A program made the translations under genes and the position numbers. Shown piece after piece: positions 43,868-53,600 of a stretch of DNA of 64,000 nucleotides. How positions within the stretch are numbered: position 1 is the first letter of the stretch; every line of letters begins with the position of its first letter. The notes beneath the pieces were generated by a model, which was not told the DNA's origin, ran no database searches, and saw only the letters and a program-made list of their open reading frames with translations. Source of the DNA: CALINF01 sp039990395 (lineage in GTDB: Bacteria > Pseudomonadota > Gammaproteobacteria > Pseudomonadales > Halieaceae); assembly GCA_039990395.1 (NCBI GenBank), contig JBDXFZ010000041.1:248001-312000 (forward strand), in the 5' to 3' direction.

Positions 43868-45367
43868 GTGGACATTGCAATTTTACACAGCCGCGCCCAG
43901 TGCGGTATCGACGCGCCGCTTGTCCGCGTGGAAGCGCACCTTGCCAATGGGTTGCCCGCATTCAATATTGTCGGGCTACCGGAGACCGCTGTTAGAGAGA
44001 GCAAGGACCGCGTTCGCAGCGCGCTCATCAATTCCTACTTCGAGTTTCCCGACCGCCGTATAACCATAAATTTGGCTCCTGCGGATCTCCCCAAATTCGG
44101 CGGCCGCTTCGACTTGCCAATTGCTCTGGGAATACTGGCCGCCTCGGGCCAATTGCCCGTACAGCTGCTGCATGAGCATGAGTTCGTTGGAGAACTAGCA
44201 CTCGATGGAAGCCTACAGCCCATCAAAGGCACCGTGCCCGTGTCGATTGCTTGCACGCGTGATAAACGAACCCTGGTAGTACCTGAAGCATCGGCTGCAC
44301 AAGCTGCGGCTGTTCCGGGCAGTTCAGTCGTCGCCGCACCCAACCTATTAACGTTATGCGCCCACCTCAACGGCAACGCTCCTCTGCCAAAGGTATTGCC
44401 GGCGAATGCAAGTGCGGAGTCCGCTTATCCGGATTTAGAAGGGGTCGTGGGCCAGGACTTTGCCCGCAGGGCTCTGGAGATAACTGCAGCAGGCGGGCAC
44501 AACTTGCTACTGTCGGGCCCTCCTGGAACAGGGAAAACACTGCTGGCCAGTCGATTACCGGGTATTTTGCCGCCGCTAGAACCCCAAGAGGCAGTCACGG
44601 TGCTGGCCTTACGCAGCCTGCTTGACAGCGCGTCAACAGAAACCAACTCCAAGCGACCATTCAGAGCACCACACCATAGCGCCTCCACGGCTGCTCTTAT
44701 AGGTGGGGGCCGCATACCAAAACCCGGCGAAATCTCTCTCGCCCACTGCGGCGTGCTATTTCTGGATGAACTACCTGAATTTCCGCGTCACACACTGGAT
44801 GCGCTGAGACAACCGCTGGAGGAAGGCTCCGTTAGCGTGAGCAGGGCTCTGATGCGTGCGCGCTATCCCGCCCGCTTTCAGTTGGTTGCCGCCATGAATC
44901 CCTGCCCCTGCGGCTTTAATGGCGACCCACAACGACACTGCCGCTGCACTCCCGCCGTAGTACAGCGTTACACCCAGCGCCTCTCGGGTCCGCTACTCGA
45001 CCGCTTTGACTTGCATGTTGTTGTACCGCGAATTCCAGCAGATCAGTTATTGGCGGGGGGTAGCGGTGGCGAGTGTTCGGCAGCAATACGGGAGCGGGTT
45101 ATCGCGTGTAGAGACATTCAGCAGTCAAGGCAGGGGGTAGCAAACGGCGCGCTTGAGCGCGAGCAGGCACTGGAGCACGCAGGACTGACAAGCCAGAATC
45201 AGGCTCATTTGGCAGCAGCAGCAGAACGCTTTGTGCTTTCTGGCAGGGGCGCATATAGAGTTTTAAAAACGGCGCTGACTATCGCAGATCTTGCGTCAGC
45301 GCAGCGAGTGGAGAGGTGCCACATTGACGAAGCGCTGGCGTTCCGGCTACCCGGCTGGAGCTGTTAG
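43868..45367 (+). CDS. comM: ComM/YifB AAA+ ATPase (Mg-chelatase-like)
   Basis: A 499-residue AAA+ helicase needed for integration of foreign DNA during transformation, where it drives branch migration. The N-terminal Lon-like domain begins IAILHSRAQCGIDAPLVRVEAHLANGLPAFNIVGLPETAV. The AAA+ part has Walker A GPPGTGKT and Walker B GVLFLDELPEF. CPCGFNGDPQRHCRCT is the family's zinc motif. The start is GTG 43868. From memory, ubiK-comM adjacency is shared with Pseudomonas. Its stop lies seven bases before the convergent CNNM-type gene. Confidence 0.95.
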   Translation: MDIAILHSRAQCGIDAPLVRVEAHLANGLPAFNIVGLPETAVRESKDRVRSALINSYFEFPDRRITINLAPADLPKFGGRFDLPIALGILAASGQLPVQLLHEHEFVGELALDGSLQPIKGTVPVSIACTRDKRTLVVPEASAAQAAAVPGSSVVAAPNLLTLCAHLNGNAPLPKVLPANASAESAYPDLEGVVGQDFARRALEITAAGGHNLLLSGPPGTGKTLLASRLPGILPPLEPQEAVTVLALRSLLDSASTETNSKRPFRAPHHSASTAALIGGGRIPKPGEISLAHCGVLFLDELPEFPRHTLDALRQPLEEGSVSVSRALMRARYPARFQLVAAMNPCPCGFNGDPQRHCRCTPAVVQRYTQRLSGPLLDRFDLHVVVPRIPADQLLAGGSGGECSAAIRERVIACRDIQQSRQGVANGALEREQALEHAGLTSQNQAHLAAAAERFVLSGRGAYRVLKTALTIADLASAQRVERCHIDEALAFRLPGWSC

Positions 45368-45374
45368 ATCACGA

Positions 45375-46412
45375 TCAGGATGTCCGATCTCCACGTAGAC
45401 GTCGCCGATAGTTAGTACGCGCTAGATGCTGCATATCCTCGACAGTATCACTTTCGTCCATAATCTCGCGCCCGAGCAGAGTTTCCAGCGCGTCCTCTAA
45501 AGTCACAATGCCAGCCGTCTGGCCAAAGTGATCTTCAACCACAAATTGATGCTCTCGGCGCTTGAGAAACAGGTCGAGTAATTTTAGTACGGGTAACGCC
45601 TCGGCCACACGATGCGCCGGTACCAGATAATCCTGCAGCGGCTGATCTCCCTTACCTTCGTTCAGCGCCTCGAACAACATGGTTTTGAAAACCAACCCCA
45701 GCACGTTATCCAGATCCCCTTCATAGACGGGAATGCGGGTAAAAGGAATATTCTTCAGCGCTGCCGCAGCCTCCTTCACGGTTTGTTCCGAATCCAAAGC
45801 CGAGACGACCGTGCGCGGCGTCAAGATCTGCTCTGTCGTGCACTCCCGCAAAGACAGAATGTTTTCCAGCAGTTGCTGCTCCTGGTTGCCCAGAGCACCA
45901 CCCTGTCCACCCAGCCTTGCCATGGCCGCCAACTCCTCCCTACTGATGGCAGCTCCTTCACCCTTGCCAAACAAACGGGTGAGGCGCGCCGACACCCAGA
46001 CGAAGGGGAACAGCAGCTTAACCAGTATCTGGATAACATAGGCCGCCGGTAGTGCCAGCCGTTTCCAGTAGGTTGCACCAAGCGTCTTGGGAATAATTTC
46101 AGAAAAGTAGAGTATGGCCAGCGTCAACAGAAACGCGATCAAACTCTCCCACTCAACGCCAAATACCCTCGTAGCCTGCGCACCAACACCGGCTGCCCCC
46201 ATAGTGTGGGCAAACGTGTTAAGAATAAGAATGCTCGAAATTGACTCATCTAGATCGTCTCTGACTTGCTTCAAGGCCTTGGTGCGTCTTGGTTTTTGGG
46301 CTTGCTGGCTCTCCACATAGCCCGGGGTTATCGATAGCAATACCGCTTCGAGAATCGAGCACAGGAACGACACTCCGATGGCGATGAATAGATAGGTGAT
46401 TAACAGACTCAT
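45375..46412 (-). CDS. CNNM/CorC-type membrane protein (DUF21 plus CBS pair)
   Basis: A 345-residue protein with an N-terminal DUF21/CNNM membrane domain of about four helices (LLITYLFIAIGVSFLCSILEAVLLSITPGY, and the ALLTLAILYFSEIIPKTLGA block), then two CBS domains (CTTEQILTPRTVVSALD and HQFVVEDHFGQTAGIVTLEDALE). This type is linked to Mg2+ or Co2+ export. It lacks the C-terminal CorC_HlyC domain. ATG 46412 fits the usual family start; an alternative ATG at 46451 would overlap the end of the upstream SDR gene. Confidence 0.88.
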   Translation of the reverse strand: MSLLITYLFIAIGVSFLCSILEAVLLSITPGYVESQQAQKPRRTKALKQVRDDLDESISSILILNTFAHTMGAAGVGAQATRVFGVEWESLIAFLLTLAILYFSEIIPKTLGATYWKRLALPAAYVIQILVKLLFPFVWVSARLTRLFGKGEGAAISREELAAMARLGGQGGALGNQEQQLLENILSLRECTTEQILTPRTVVSALDSEQTVKEAAAALKNIPFTRIPVYEGDLDNVLGLVFKTMLFEALNEGKGDQPLQDYLVPAHRVAEALPVLKLLDLFLKRREHQFVVEDHFGQTAGIVTLEDALETLLGREIMDESDTVEDMQHLARTNYRRRLRGDRTS

Positions 46413-46422
46413 AATGGGGGAC

Positions 46423-47229
46423 CTAGGCGTTGCGTACCGTGACACCGCCATCGACAGGGATGACAGCGCCGGTGATGAAACTGGCGGCCGGGAGCGCCAG
46501 GCTCAACGTGATTTGTGCTATCTCCTCGGGATCAGCGTAGCGTCTCAGCGCAGTGCGACGGTTAGCAAAGGTCTGCTTGTCCTCGTCAGAGATCCCGGAA
46601 GTAATGTTCGTTTTTACCGGCCCCGGGCAGACACAGTTTACGGTAATACCTGCTTTACCCAACTCAACTGCCAGAGCGCGGGTGAGACCCAGCGAAGCAT
46701 GCTTGGCCACCACATAAGCGCTGTTATAGTTGGTCGCCCCGAGCGCCTCGGTAGAAGCAATATTGATAATACGAGCATGGTCTGACTTGTGCAGCCACGG
46801 TAGCGCAGCGCGGATGACCCACTGCTGTGCACTGGCCATCACCGCTATCGATAGATCCCAGCTGTGATCATAGTCATCGGCACCAAACGCAGCGGGAACC
46901 ACCAGCCCTGCGTTGTTCACGACGATATCAATCGCTCCAAAGTGCTCGCCGGCCTGCTGAACCACCGCAGTAAGTTGCGCTTGATCCGAGCAGTCAGCCA
47001 CCAATGGCAGTACTTCGCCGCCGGCAGCCTCTATAGTGGCAGCCACGTCAGCCAGCGCATCACCGTTAATATCGATCAGCGCCAGACGGGCACCCTCATC
47101 AGCAAACAGAAATGCGGTAGCGCGCCCCATTCCACTAGCTGCACCCGTGACTATCGCAACACTACCTTCAATCGATCTACTCAATCGGCTCAATCTCTTG
47201 GCATTGCTAGCGCTGCTGGACTCACTCAC
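46423..47229 (-). CDS. Short-chain dehydrogenase/reductase (SDR)
   Basis: A 268-residue classical SDR, NAD(P)-dependent oxidoreductase with Rossmann fold. The cofactor motif TGAASGMGRA follows AIVTG, then NNAG at IVVNNAGLVVPA, the catalytic Tyr-Lys in YNSAYVVAKHASL (YxxxK) and the PG block CPGPVKTNI. A Ser-rich N terminus (SSSASNAKRLSRLSR) precedes the fold. The substrate is unknown. It may be transcribed with the downstream CNNM gene. Confidence 0.92.
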   Translation of the reverse strand: MSESSSASNAKRLSRLSRSIEGSVAIVTGAASGMGRATAFLFADEGARLALIDINGDALADVAATIEAAGGEVLPLVADCSDQAQLTAVVQQAGEHFGAIDIVVNNAGLVVPAAFGADDYDHSWDLSIAVMASAQQWVIRAALPWLHKSDHARIINIASTEALGATNYNSAYVVAKHASLGLTRALAVELGKAGITVNCVCPGPVKTNITSGISDEDKQTFANRRTALRRYADPEEIAQITLSLALPAASFITGAVIPVDGGVTVRNA

Positions 47230-47458
47230 GTTCTATTCTCCCTTAAGGGTTTCACTTTTCGACATTTAAAACACAGTAATGACTACAACACCAGTCACTT
47301 GCACCAGAGCATGTGTGCTAGCATTTACCAAACGAGTCCAAAGCAACCACCCTACACTCAGCTTGCTCCTGAACTCACTCACTGATTTATGACGCCACTC
47401 ATACTACAACGATGGGGCGGACAAAAAAGTCACCAGGGAGCCCGCCCGGAGCCACACC

Positions 47459-48250
47459 ATGTTAGAGCAACTCCAACCAATACTCGCAAAGCTCACTGAA
47501 TACGGCAGCCTTATCGCCTCCGGTCTACTCATCATGTTTGGCGGCATGATCGCCATCCTGGTGCTATATCGCCTCGTCGCTAAAATTATCAGGCCCAACG
47601 GTACCTATTCCCGCGTGATCAAAGTGGTTTTCGGCGCTATCTACGCCATGATTCTGGTACTGACGATCCTGTTGGCGGCTGAGAAGATCGGATTCGATAC
47701 ATCCGGTCTTGCAGGTATTGCCATCCTGTTAGTGATGGTAGCCGCTGTCATCGTATTTTTCCTCATTCCGTTTCTGCCTCGGCTGCCTTTCGTACCGGGT
47801 GACATGGTGGATGTGCGCGGCACCATGGGTATCGTTGAGGCGATCACAGCCTACCAAACCGTGATTCGCACGTTTGATGGACACGTCGTGTTCATTCCCT
47901 CTCCCATGATTATGGCATCACCCATAATCAACTATAGCTTGCTACCGAATCGGCGGATTCAACTGGACCTGGAAATGAACGCTACAGACGACATCACCAG
48001 GGCCAAGGCGCTGACTCTCGAACTGATGAGTACAAACGAGAAGGTGCTGGACGACCCCGCCCCATCGGCCTTTTTCACAGGTATCGACGATGGAAAGATT
48101 ACACTGGTTGCCTACTGCTGGGTGGAAAACGCCGACTGGTTTGGCACCCGCGACGCACTCTTTGCTCAGGTAGCCCAGGCCTTCTCACAGGAGGCGCACG
48201 TCGCGCTGGCTATCCCCAAACGAGAGATCACCCAATCCACTCCCCTGTAA
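47459..48250 (+). CDS. MscS-like mechanosensitive ion channel
   Basis: A 263-residue inner-membrane protein of the small MscS type. Three hydrophobic segments lie in residues 20-125, the last rich in Val and Ile, leading into LPFVPGDMVDVRGTMGIVEAITAYQTVIRTFDGHVVFIPSPMIMASPIINYS, the beta-domain block of the MscS family. It would release osmolytes on hypo-osmotic shock. The pore helix is less glycine-rich than in E. coli MscS, so gating may differ. It precedes rep by 15 bases. Confidence 0.88.
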   Translation: MLEQLQPILAKLTEYGSLIASGLLIMFGGMIAILVLYRLVAKIIRPNGTYSRVIKVVFGAIYAMILVLTILLAAEKIGFDTSGLAGIAILLVMVAAVIVFFLIPFLPRLPFVPGDMVDVRGTMGIVEAITAYQTVIRTFDGHVVFIPSPMIMASPIINYSLLPNRRIQLDLEMNATDDITRAKALTLELMSTNEKVLDDPAPSAFFTGIDDGKITLVAYCWVENADWFGTRDALFAQVAQAFSQEAHVALAIPKREITQSTPL

Positions 48251-48265
48251 CCTGAGCCTGAATAC

Positions 48266-50263
48266 ATGAATTCGCTTAACCCCCGCCAGCGGGAAGCCGT
48301 GCATTACATTGACGGCCCCCTGCTGGTTCTGGCTGGTGCCGGTAGTGGTAAAACCAGCGTGATTACACGCAAAATTCAGTATCTGATTGAGACCTGTGGC
48401 ATCAAGGCCAAGCATGTTGCTGCGGTGACATTTACCAACAAAGCGGCGCGGGAAATGCGTGAACGCGTCGGTAAACTATTGGGTAGCTCGCGCTCAGAGG
48501 GTCTCACAGTCAGCACCTTTCACCAGCTGGGGTTAAACATCATCCGTAGCGAACGCAAGACTTTGGGCCTTAAATCCGGATTCTCCATTTTCGATGGGCA
48601 GGATTCGCATACGCTGATTCGCGACTTGCTGATACAGGAACACGGCGCCGAAGGCGATAAAGCCGTATCAATACAGCAGCGCATTTCGGCATGGAAAAAC
48701 GATCGCATCTTGCCTGAACAGGCAGTCGCCAGCGCAACCTCTCCCGCTGATATGCTGTGTGCACAGGCGTACCTGCGTTATAACCGGGCATTACGCGCCT
48801 ATAACGCTCTGGATTTCGACGACCTAATCCTGCTACCGACAATCCTGTTTGAGCAATCACCCGACGTGTTGCAGCGCTGGCAGCATCAATTGCACTACTT
48901 ACTCGTAGACGAATATCAGGACACCAACTCCAGCCAATATCTACTGGTAAAGCAATTGGTTGGCCATCGCAGCGGCCTAACCGTGGTAGGCGACGATGAC
49001 CAGTCGATCTACGCTTGGCGTGGTGCAAAACCGGAAAACCTGAATCAACTCTCCGAAGATTTTACTGGCCTCAAGGTGATCAAGCTCGAACAGAATTACC
49101 GCTCTACCTCACGCATTCTGAAGGCTGCCAACACCATCATCGCCAACAACCCGCACGTACTGGAGAAGTCGCTGTGGAGCGAGATCGGCTACGGCGAGCC
49201 ACTACGCATCCTGCAATGCGCCGATGAACAGACCGAGGCGGATCAGGTCGTAGCAGAAATTCTGGATCACCAACTGCGTAAACGCAGCCGCCTGGGTGAC
49301 TACGCGATACTGTATCGCGGCAATCACCAGTCACGATTACTGGAGCTGGCGCTACAGCAGCAACAGGTGCCCTATCATATGAGCGGAGGCACATCGTTCT
49401 TCGCCCGTAATGAAGTAAAGGACATCATGGCGTATCTGCGCCTGCTGCTAAACGAAAATGATGACAATGCGTTTCTGCGAATCGCCAATGTACCCCGCCG
49501 TAAGCTTGGCACATCCACGCTCGAAGCAGTGGGAGAGTTCGCCAACCGACAGCGGTGCAGCCTGACTCAGGCATGTCGCCGAATATCGAGCGAGCATATT
49601 CCCGAAGCCAGCCTGCGACGATTGCAGGAGTTTCACCAATGGGTAGACCGAGTCCGCAGCAGTAGCGATGGCACTGCCAGCGTCTCGGCGATCCGACAGA
49701 TGTTGCGTGACATGGACTACGAGGGCTGGCTAAACCAGCTCAGTTCATCTGAAGATGTAGCACAGCGACGCATGGGCAATGTGAACTTTCTTATCGACAG
49801 CCTGCAACGCGTAATGAGCGATGAGCAGGTAACACTGGATGAAGCGATTTCGCGGCTGGTGCTACGCGACCTGATGGAACAACAAGAAGAAGAGAATGCC
49901 AGCGATGACAGTGTTCAGCTCATGACGCTACATGCATCAAAAGGCCTCGAGTTCCCACATGTTTACATTATTGGCATGGAGGAAAAGCTGTTACCACACC
50001 GGGCGAGTATCGATGACGGCAACATTGAAGAAGAGCGACGCCTTGCCTATGTAGGCATTACCAGAGCTCAGCAGACATTGACCATGTCGCTAGCCCGAAA
50101 ACGACGTCAATATGGCGAAACGCTTAACTGCGAGCCAAGCAGGTTTATCGGGGAGCTACCTCAGGATGACCTACAATGGCAGGGAGGGACCGAGGAGGAT
50201 GAACAAGCAAACGAAGAGCGCGGCCAAGCCACCCTGGCAAGTTTGAAATCCCTGTTTGGCTAG
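48266..50263 (+). CDS. rep: ATP-dependent DNA helicase Rep
   Basis: A 665-residue UvrD/Rep-type SF1A helicase. Motif I is AGAGSGKTSV, motif II DEYQDTNSSQY, motif III GDDDQSIYAWRGA, and later motifs include LEQNYRST, LMTLHASKGLEF and VGITRAQ. The front NSLNPRQREAVHYIDGPLLVLAGAG and the length (E. coli Rep is 673) support Rep over UvrD or PcrA. It helps replication forks past proteins. It overlaps no neighbour and ends before the convergent cytochrome gene. Confidence 0.93.
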   Translation: MNSLNPRQREAVHYIDGPLLVLAGAGSGKTSVITRKIQYLIETCGIKAKHVAAVTFTNKAAREMRERVGKLLGSSRSEGLTVSTFHQLGLNIIRSERKTLGLKSGFSIFDGQDSHTLIRDLLIQEHGAEGDKAVSIQQRISAWKNDRILPEQAVASATSPADMLCAQAYLRYNRALRAYNALDFDDLILLPTILFEQSPDVLQRWQHQLHYLLVDEYQDTNSSQYLLVKQLVGHRSGLTVVGDDDQSIYAWRGAKPENLNQLSEDFTGLKVIKLEQNYRSTSRILKAANTIIANNPHVLEKSLWSEIGYGEPLRILQCADEQTEADQVVAEILDHQLRKRSRLGDYAILYRGNHQSRLLELALQQQQVPYHMSGGTSFFARNEVKDIMAYLRLLLNENDDNAFLRIANVPRRKLGTSTLEAVGEFANRQRCSLTQACRRISSEHIPEASLRRLQEFHQWVDRVRSSSDGTASVSAIRQMLRDMDYEGWLNQLSSSEDVAQRRMGNVNFLIDSLQRVMSDEQVTLDEAISRLVLRDLMEQQEEENASDDSVQLMTLHASKGLEFPHVYIIGMEEKLLPHRASIDDGNIEEERRLAYVGITRAQQTLTMSLARKRRQYGETLNCEPSRFIGELPQDDLQWQGGTEEDEQANEERGQATLASLKSLFG

Positions 50264-50298
50264 CGCCTGTTTCTGCCCAATTGAACCTAAACGATAGC

Positions 50299-50327
50299 CA
50301 AAAAAAAACCGCCGGCTTTCACCGGCG
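50299..50327 (-). terminator. Rho-independent terminator after cytochrome c5
   Basis: CGCCGG-CTTTCA-CCGGCG (50310-50327) is a 6-bp GC stem. On the minus strand it is followed by a run of T residues (A run at 50299-50308), 30 bases past the cytochrome stop. Confidence 0.8.
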
Positions 50328-50356
50328 ATTTCCAATGTTTACTACTGCGTAACTGG

Positions 50357-50779
50357 CTACTGGCTACCGGCAATCATAAAGTCAACGGCCGCGTGAATTT
50401 CTTCATCAGAACAGTTCATGCAGCCGCCTTTGGCGATCATGCCCGTACCGGGGACGCCGTTGACGCCACTGGCATATAAGACATCGGTGCCCTTGGCAAT
50501 TCGGTCAGCCCAAGCGGTCGCATCACCCTGCTTAGGGGCACCTGCTACTCCACTGGCGTGACACGCCATGCAGGCTGCGTTGTATACATCCTCGCCGGAG
50601 CGCGGGCCGGCATTTGCCACCACAGCGGCGCCACCGCAGCTGGTGTCGCCTTGTAGACAGACTTCGCCCATAGGCTTAATACGTGCTTCGATATCGCTGC
50701 GCTGGGCATCGGTAAGATCAACCGCTGCAACAGTGACAGCCAGGCCCAGGCCAAGCAGGGCAAATATGAATTTGGTCAT
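50357..50779 (-). CDS. Cytochrome c5-type monohaem protein
   Basis: A 140-residue periplasmic electron carrier. The signal peptide runs to about residue 19 (LAVTVAAV). The haem motif is CMACH (C70, C73, H74). GMIAKGGCMNCSDEEI near the end carries the extra Cys pair of cytochrome c5, and the axial Met is probably in the preceding GTGM segment. A first Cys pair, CLQGDTSC, lies before the haem. The ribosome site AAGGAG precedes the ATG. It sits next to rep, an order shared with Pseudomonas. Confidence 0.9.
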   Translation of the reverse strand: MTKFIFALLGLGLAVTVAAVDLTDAQRSDIEARIKPMGEVCLQGDTSCGGAAVVANAGPRSGEDVYNAACMACHASGVAGAPKQGDATAWADRIAKGTDVLYASGVNGVPGTGMIAKGGCMNCSDEEIHAAVDFMIAGSQ

Positions 50780-50903
50780 GGGTAACGCTCCTTTCCTTCA
50801 ACGGCGCGCATTATAGCCACTTATGCCCTCGGGGAAAACACAGGTTCTGACCAACCACTAGTGATAGCATTGACAGCCTTACAACCACCGGCCAGGAGAT
50901 TCC

Positions 50904-51533
50904 ATGAAGTTCTATACCTACGACCCCGCTCCCAACCCCCAACGCGTGCAAATGTGCCTGGATTACAAGGGCATTGAGCTGGAAACCATCCACATCGATA
51001 TGATGACCGCCGAACAGCTAGGCGAAGACTACCGGCGCATCAATCCTGCCTGCACACTGCCAGCGCTGCTACTGGACAGTGGGGCCCTGCTCACAGAGGT
51101 ACCCAGCATATGTACCTATTTGGAGGACACCTATCCCCAGAAGCCACTGTTTGGGCAGTCCGCCGAGGAGCGCGCCATTATCGTCGGGTGGTCACACAGA
51201 CTCTATGTTTCATTGTTTCAGCCACTGGCGGATGTGTTTCGCAATGGCAATCCACACTTCAAGGGTCGCGCCCTACCGGGTCCGCTCGATATCGAGCAAA
51301 TTCCAGCCCTGGTGGACCGCGGGAAAGCGCGCTTGTCCAATACATGGCCTCAAATTGAAGCCCATCTTGCCAGTTCGCAGTTTATGGCTGGTGATCATTT
51401 CAGCTTTGCTGACATCGAACTCCTGGCAGTCACAGGGTTCGCCGGCGGCATGGTGCGACAGCCTGTGCCAGAAAGTTGCAGCAACATTACAGCGTGGAAA
51501 GCTCGCGCCCAGGCAGCGCTAGCTCAGAAATAG
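50904..51533 (+). CDS. Glutathione S-transferase family protein
   Basis: A 209-residue GST. The N-terminal thioredoxin-like half begins KFYTYDPAPNPQRVQMCLDYKGIELETIHID and has the cis-Pro segment NPACTLPALLLDSGALLTEVPSICTYLEDTYP. The helical C-terminal half holds FMAGDHFSFADIELL, the N-capping box of GSTs. It may detoxify or isomerise electrophiles using glutathione; the gshA gene in this window would supply it. The stop overlaps the end of the convergent barrel gene by ten bases. Confidence 0.9.
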   Translation: MKFYTYDPAPNPQRVQMCLDYKGIELETIHIDMMTAEQLGEDYRRINPACTLPALLLDSGALLTEVPSICTYLEDTYPQKPLFGQSAEERAIIVGWSHRLYVSLFQPLADVFRNGNPHFKGRALPGPLDIEQIPALVDRGKARLSNTWPQIEAHLASSQFMAGDHFSFADIELLAVTGFAGGMVRQPVPESCSNITAWKARAQAALAQK

Positions 51534-52801
51534 TAGGCCAATTGAACAATTCCCGAGGGGCCCGCTGCCAGCGTGCGTCCCTCGAACATCCCTTCATCTA
51601 CCTTTAAGCCGCCGAATTCGGTACCGTCAGGACCGATGGGTACATTAATAGAGCCCAGAATTTGCCAGTTCTGACCCACATCCCACTGCAGCACGACTTG
51701 CGCGAGCGCCGACTGGTCTACGAGATTTACAAAGACGTTGGGTGTTAGATTCACAAGCGGTGTCCACTCCATCTGTAATGACCCCGCAAGATAATGACGA
51801 CCCAGCGTAAACAACTCACCACGCATAATTCGCTGCGTGAGATCCGGGTCACCCACAAAGTCTTCGAGACTATAGTCCGAACCGCTCAGTCCAAAACCAT
51901 TGTAGTAATACTCCGATATTGCACTGACATTCTTGCCCGCCCACACCCAGGAATACGACCAGTTTACGACCAGACTGGTTATCCATTCGTTGGGCGTATC
52001 CGTCAGCACCAGGTCGGCCCGCAGCACTGCCTCGCCGAGATTTGTCACGCCACCACCGGCCAACACAGTCTCGTCAAAATGCCGTGCCACCAGTAGGTCA
52101 AACTCCTGATTGAGACCGAATCCATGAAACTTGAGCGCGGTCGAGCTGACATCTGCGCTAACATCGCCGTCATCATCGCGGCGCGCCACGGACACAAACT
52201 GCACATCACTACCGCTATCGAGCAGGTATTGCCCGTATAGCATGTCGTCGCCCAGTTTGTATTCCGTATCCACAGCCGCCGGGTCGAATGGGTTAAGAAA
52301 GTCCATAGGGTTATAGATGAGCCCATTGCCCCACGTTACTGCCTGCCTGCCAAAACGAACCACCGCTTGGTCCCGGGTGTAGTCCAGATGTAAGCGATCA
52401 AGCCGCTGCACAGCTTCGCGATCGTTTTGATCCGAGATCGTGTGGGTGAGATCCCACCAACGGCGCTCATCATCAGGCAGCGCATTAGATACCAACAGCA
52501 ATCCGGGCAGTTGCCGGGCGATGTCCTGCGTGTCGCCAAAGCGGCCCAACAGCTGGTAGTCTGCGTGCGCTGACCAGGGATCCTGCTCGCCCGCACGGAA
52601 ATTCAATCGCAGCTCTGTTCCCTGGTCACTAGCCACGTCACCAAGCGCATCATGAAACAAGCTGTCATTCGGATACGTACTGGTCTGCCAACGGCCTTTG
52701 GCGTGACCACGATCGAAAAAGGGTACGTCGGCGAATGAGCTCGCAGCGAAAGCGCCCGCCCAGAGAAGTACAATCTGCAATCGATATCTGCAGGTCATCA
52801 T
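51524..52801 (-). CDS. Predicted outer-membrane beta-barrel protein of the export operon
   Basis: A 425-residue protein with a signal peptide (to about residue 24, AFAASSFA) and a long series of amphipathic strands with aromatic girdles, ending in YYF with a terminal Phe, a BAM-recognition signature. The motif RFGRQAVTWGNGLIYNPMDFLNPF resembles DUF1302/DUF1329-linked barrel proteins. It is the last gene of the Lol-like operon, two bases after the ATPase. It could be the acceptor or exit for the cargo. No family can be named with certainty. Confidence 0.8.
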   Translation of the reverse strand: MMTCRYRLQIVLLWAGAFAASSFADVPFFDRGHAKGRWQTSTYPNDSLFHDALGDVASDQGTELRLNFRAGEQDPWSAHADYQLLGRFGDTQDIARQLPGLLLVSNALPDDERRWWDLTHTISDQNDREAVQRLDRLHLDYTRDQAVVRFGRQAVTWGNGLIYNPMDFLNPFDPAAVDTEYKLGDDMLYGQYLLDSGSDVQFVSVARRDDDGDVSADVSSTALKFHGFGLNQEFDLLVARHFDETVLAGGGVTNLGEAVLRADLVLTDTPNEWITSLVVNWSYSWVWAGKNVSAISEYYYNGFGLSGSDYSLEDFVGDPDLTQRIMRGELFTLGRHYLAGSLQMEWTPLVNLTPNVFVNLVDQSALAQVVLQWDVGQNWQILGSINVPIGPDGTEFGGLKVDEGMFEGRTLAAGPSGIVQLAYYF

Positions 52802-52803
52802 CG

Positions 52804-53508
52804 CTACTCAGCCATAGCGCGGGGTTCCTGCTGCTCGTCGCTAACGATTTTACCATCACGCATTTTGATTAACCGACGAGCATACCCCATGACACGAGCA
52901 TCGTGCGTTGCAATAACAAAGGTCACACCGCGTTCACGATTGAGAGTGACAAACAAATCCATCAGCTGACCCGCGCTGTGGGTATCCAGATTAGCCGTGG
53001 GCTCATCGGCTAGAACCAGCGTTGGCTTGCTGGCAATTGCACGGGCTACGGCCACGCGCTGCTGCTGGCCTCCCGACAGCTCTGCTGGCAATCGGTTTTC
53101 CAAACCCGCCAGCCCTACTTCAGCCAAAACCTCCATACAGCGGCTGCGACGCTGCGCGGTAGACACGCCCTGAACCTCCATCACAAACTCGACATTTTCG
53201 CGCGCTGACAATACCGGAACAAGGTTATAAGACTGAAACACAAAGCCAATGGAATGCAATCGCATGTCGGCCAAATCACCTTTAGACAGCTGGTCAACTC
53301 GCTTACTGTCGATCCATATCTCTCCAGAATCAGGCGTATCCAAACCCCCGAGCGCGTTAAGCAGGGTTGTCTTACCCGAACCGGACGGGCCCGAAAGGCA
53401 CAGGAAGTCGCCAGAATCAATCGACAATGACACGGCATTCAAGCCTGTAATTACCTGCTCACCCTGCCGGAATGTTTTGCACAGGTCACTGCAGCGAATT
53501 GCACTCAT
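52804..53508 (-). CDS. ABC transporter ATPase, LolD/MacB type
   Basis: A 234-residue ABC ATPase. Walker A is GPSGSGKTTLLN, the Q-loop is VFQSYNLVPVLSARENVEF, the signature is LSGGQQQRVAVARA, and Walker B is LVLADEPTAN with D-loop LDTHS. The RLHSIGFVFQSYNL block and the length are typical of LolD, MacB and FtsE, which partner FtsX-type permeases. It follows the second permease by 92 bases and leads into the barrel gene. It drives transport at the inner membrane from the periplasmic side. Confidence 0.92.
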   Translation of the reverse strand: MSAIRCSDLCKTFRQGEQVITGLNAVSLSIDSGDFLCLSGPSGSGKTTLLNALGGLDTPDSGEIWIDSKRVDQLSKGDLADMRLHSIGFVFQSYNLVPVLSARENVEFVMEVQGVSTAQRRSRCMEVLAEVGLAGLENRLPAELSGGQQQRVAVARAIASKPTLVLADEPTANLDTHSAGQLMDLFVTLNRERGVTFVIATHDARVMGYARRLIKMRDGKIVSDEQQEPRAMAE

Positions 53509-53600
53509 ACGGTAATCATCTCTTATGTTTCAACACTCATCTTCCGCGTCCAATTCCACGCTCAGATCTTTTTGTACATTCGCCACCAAGCCTGCTCTTG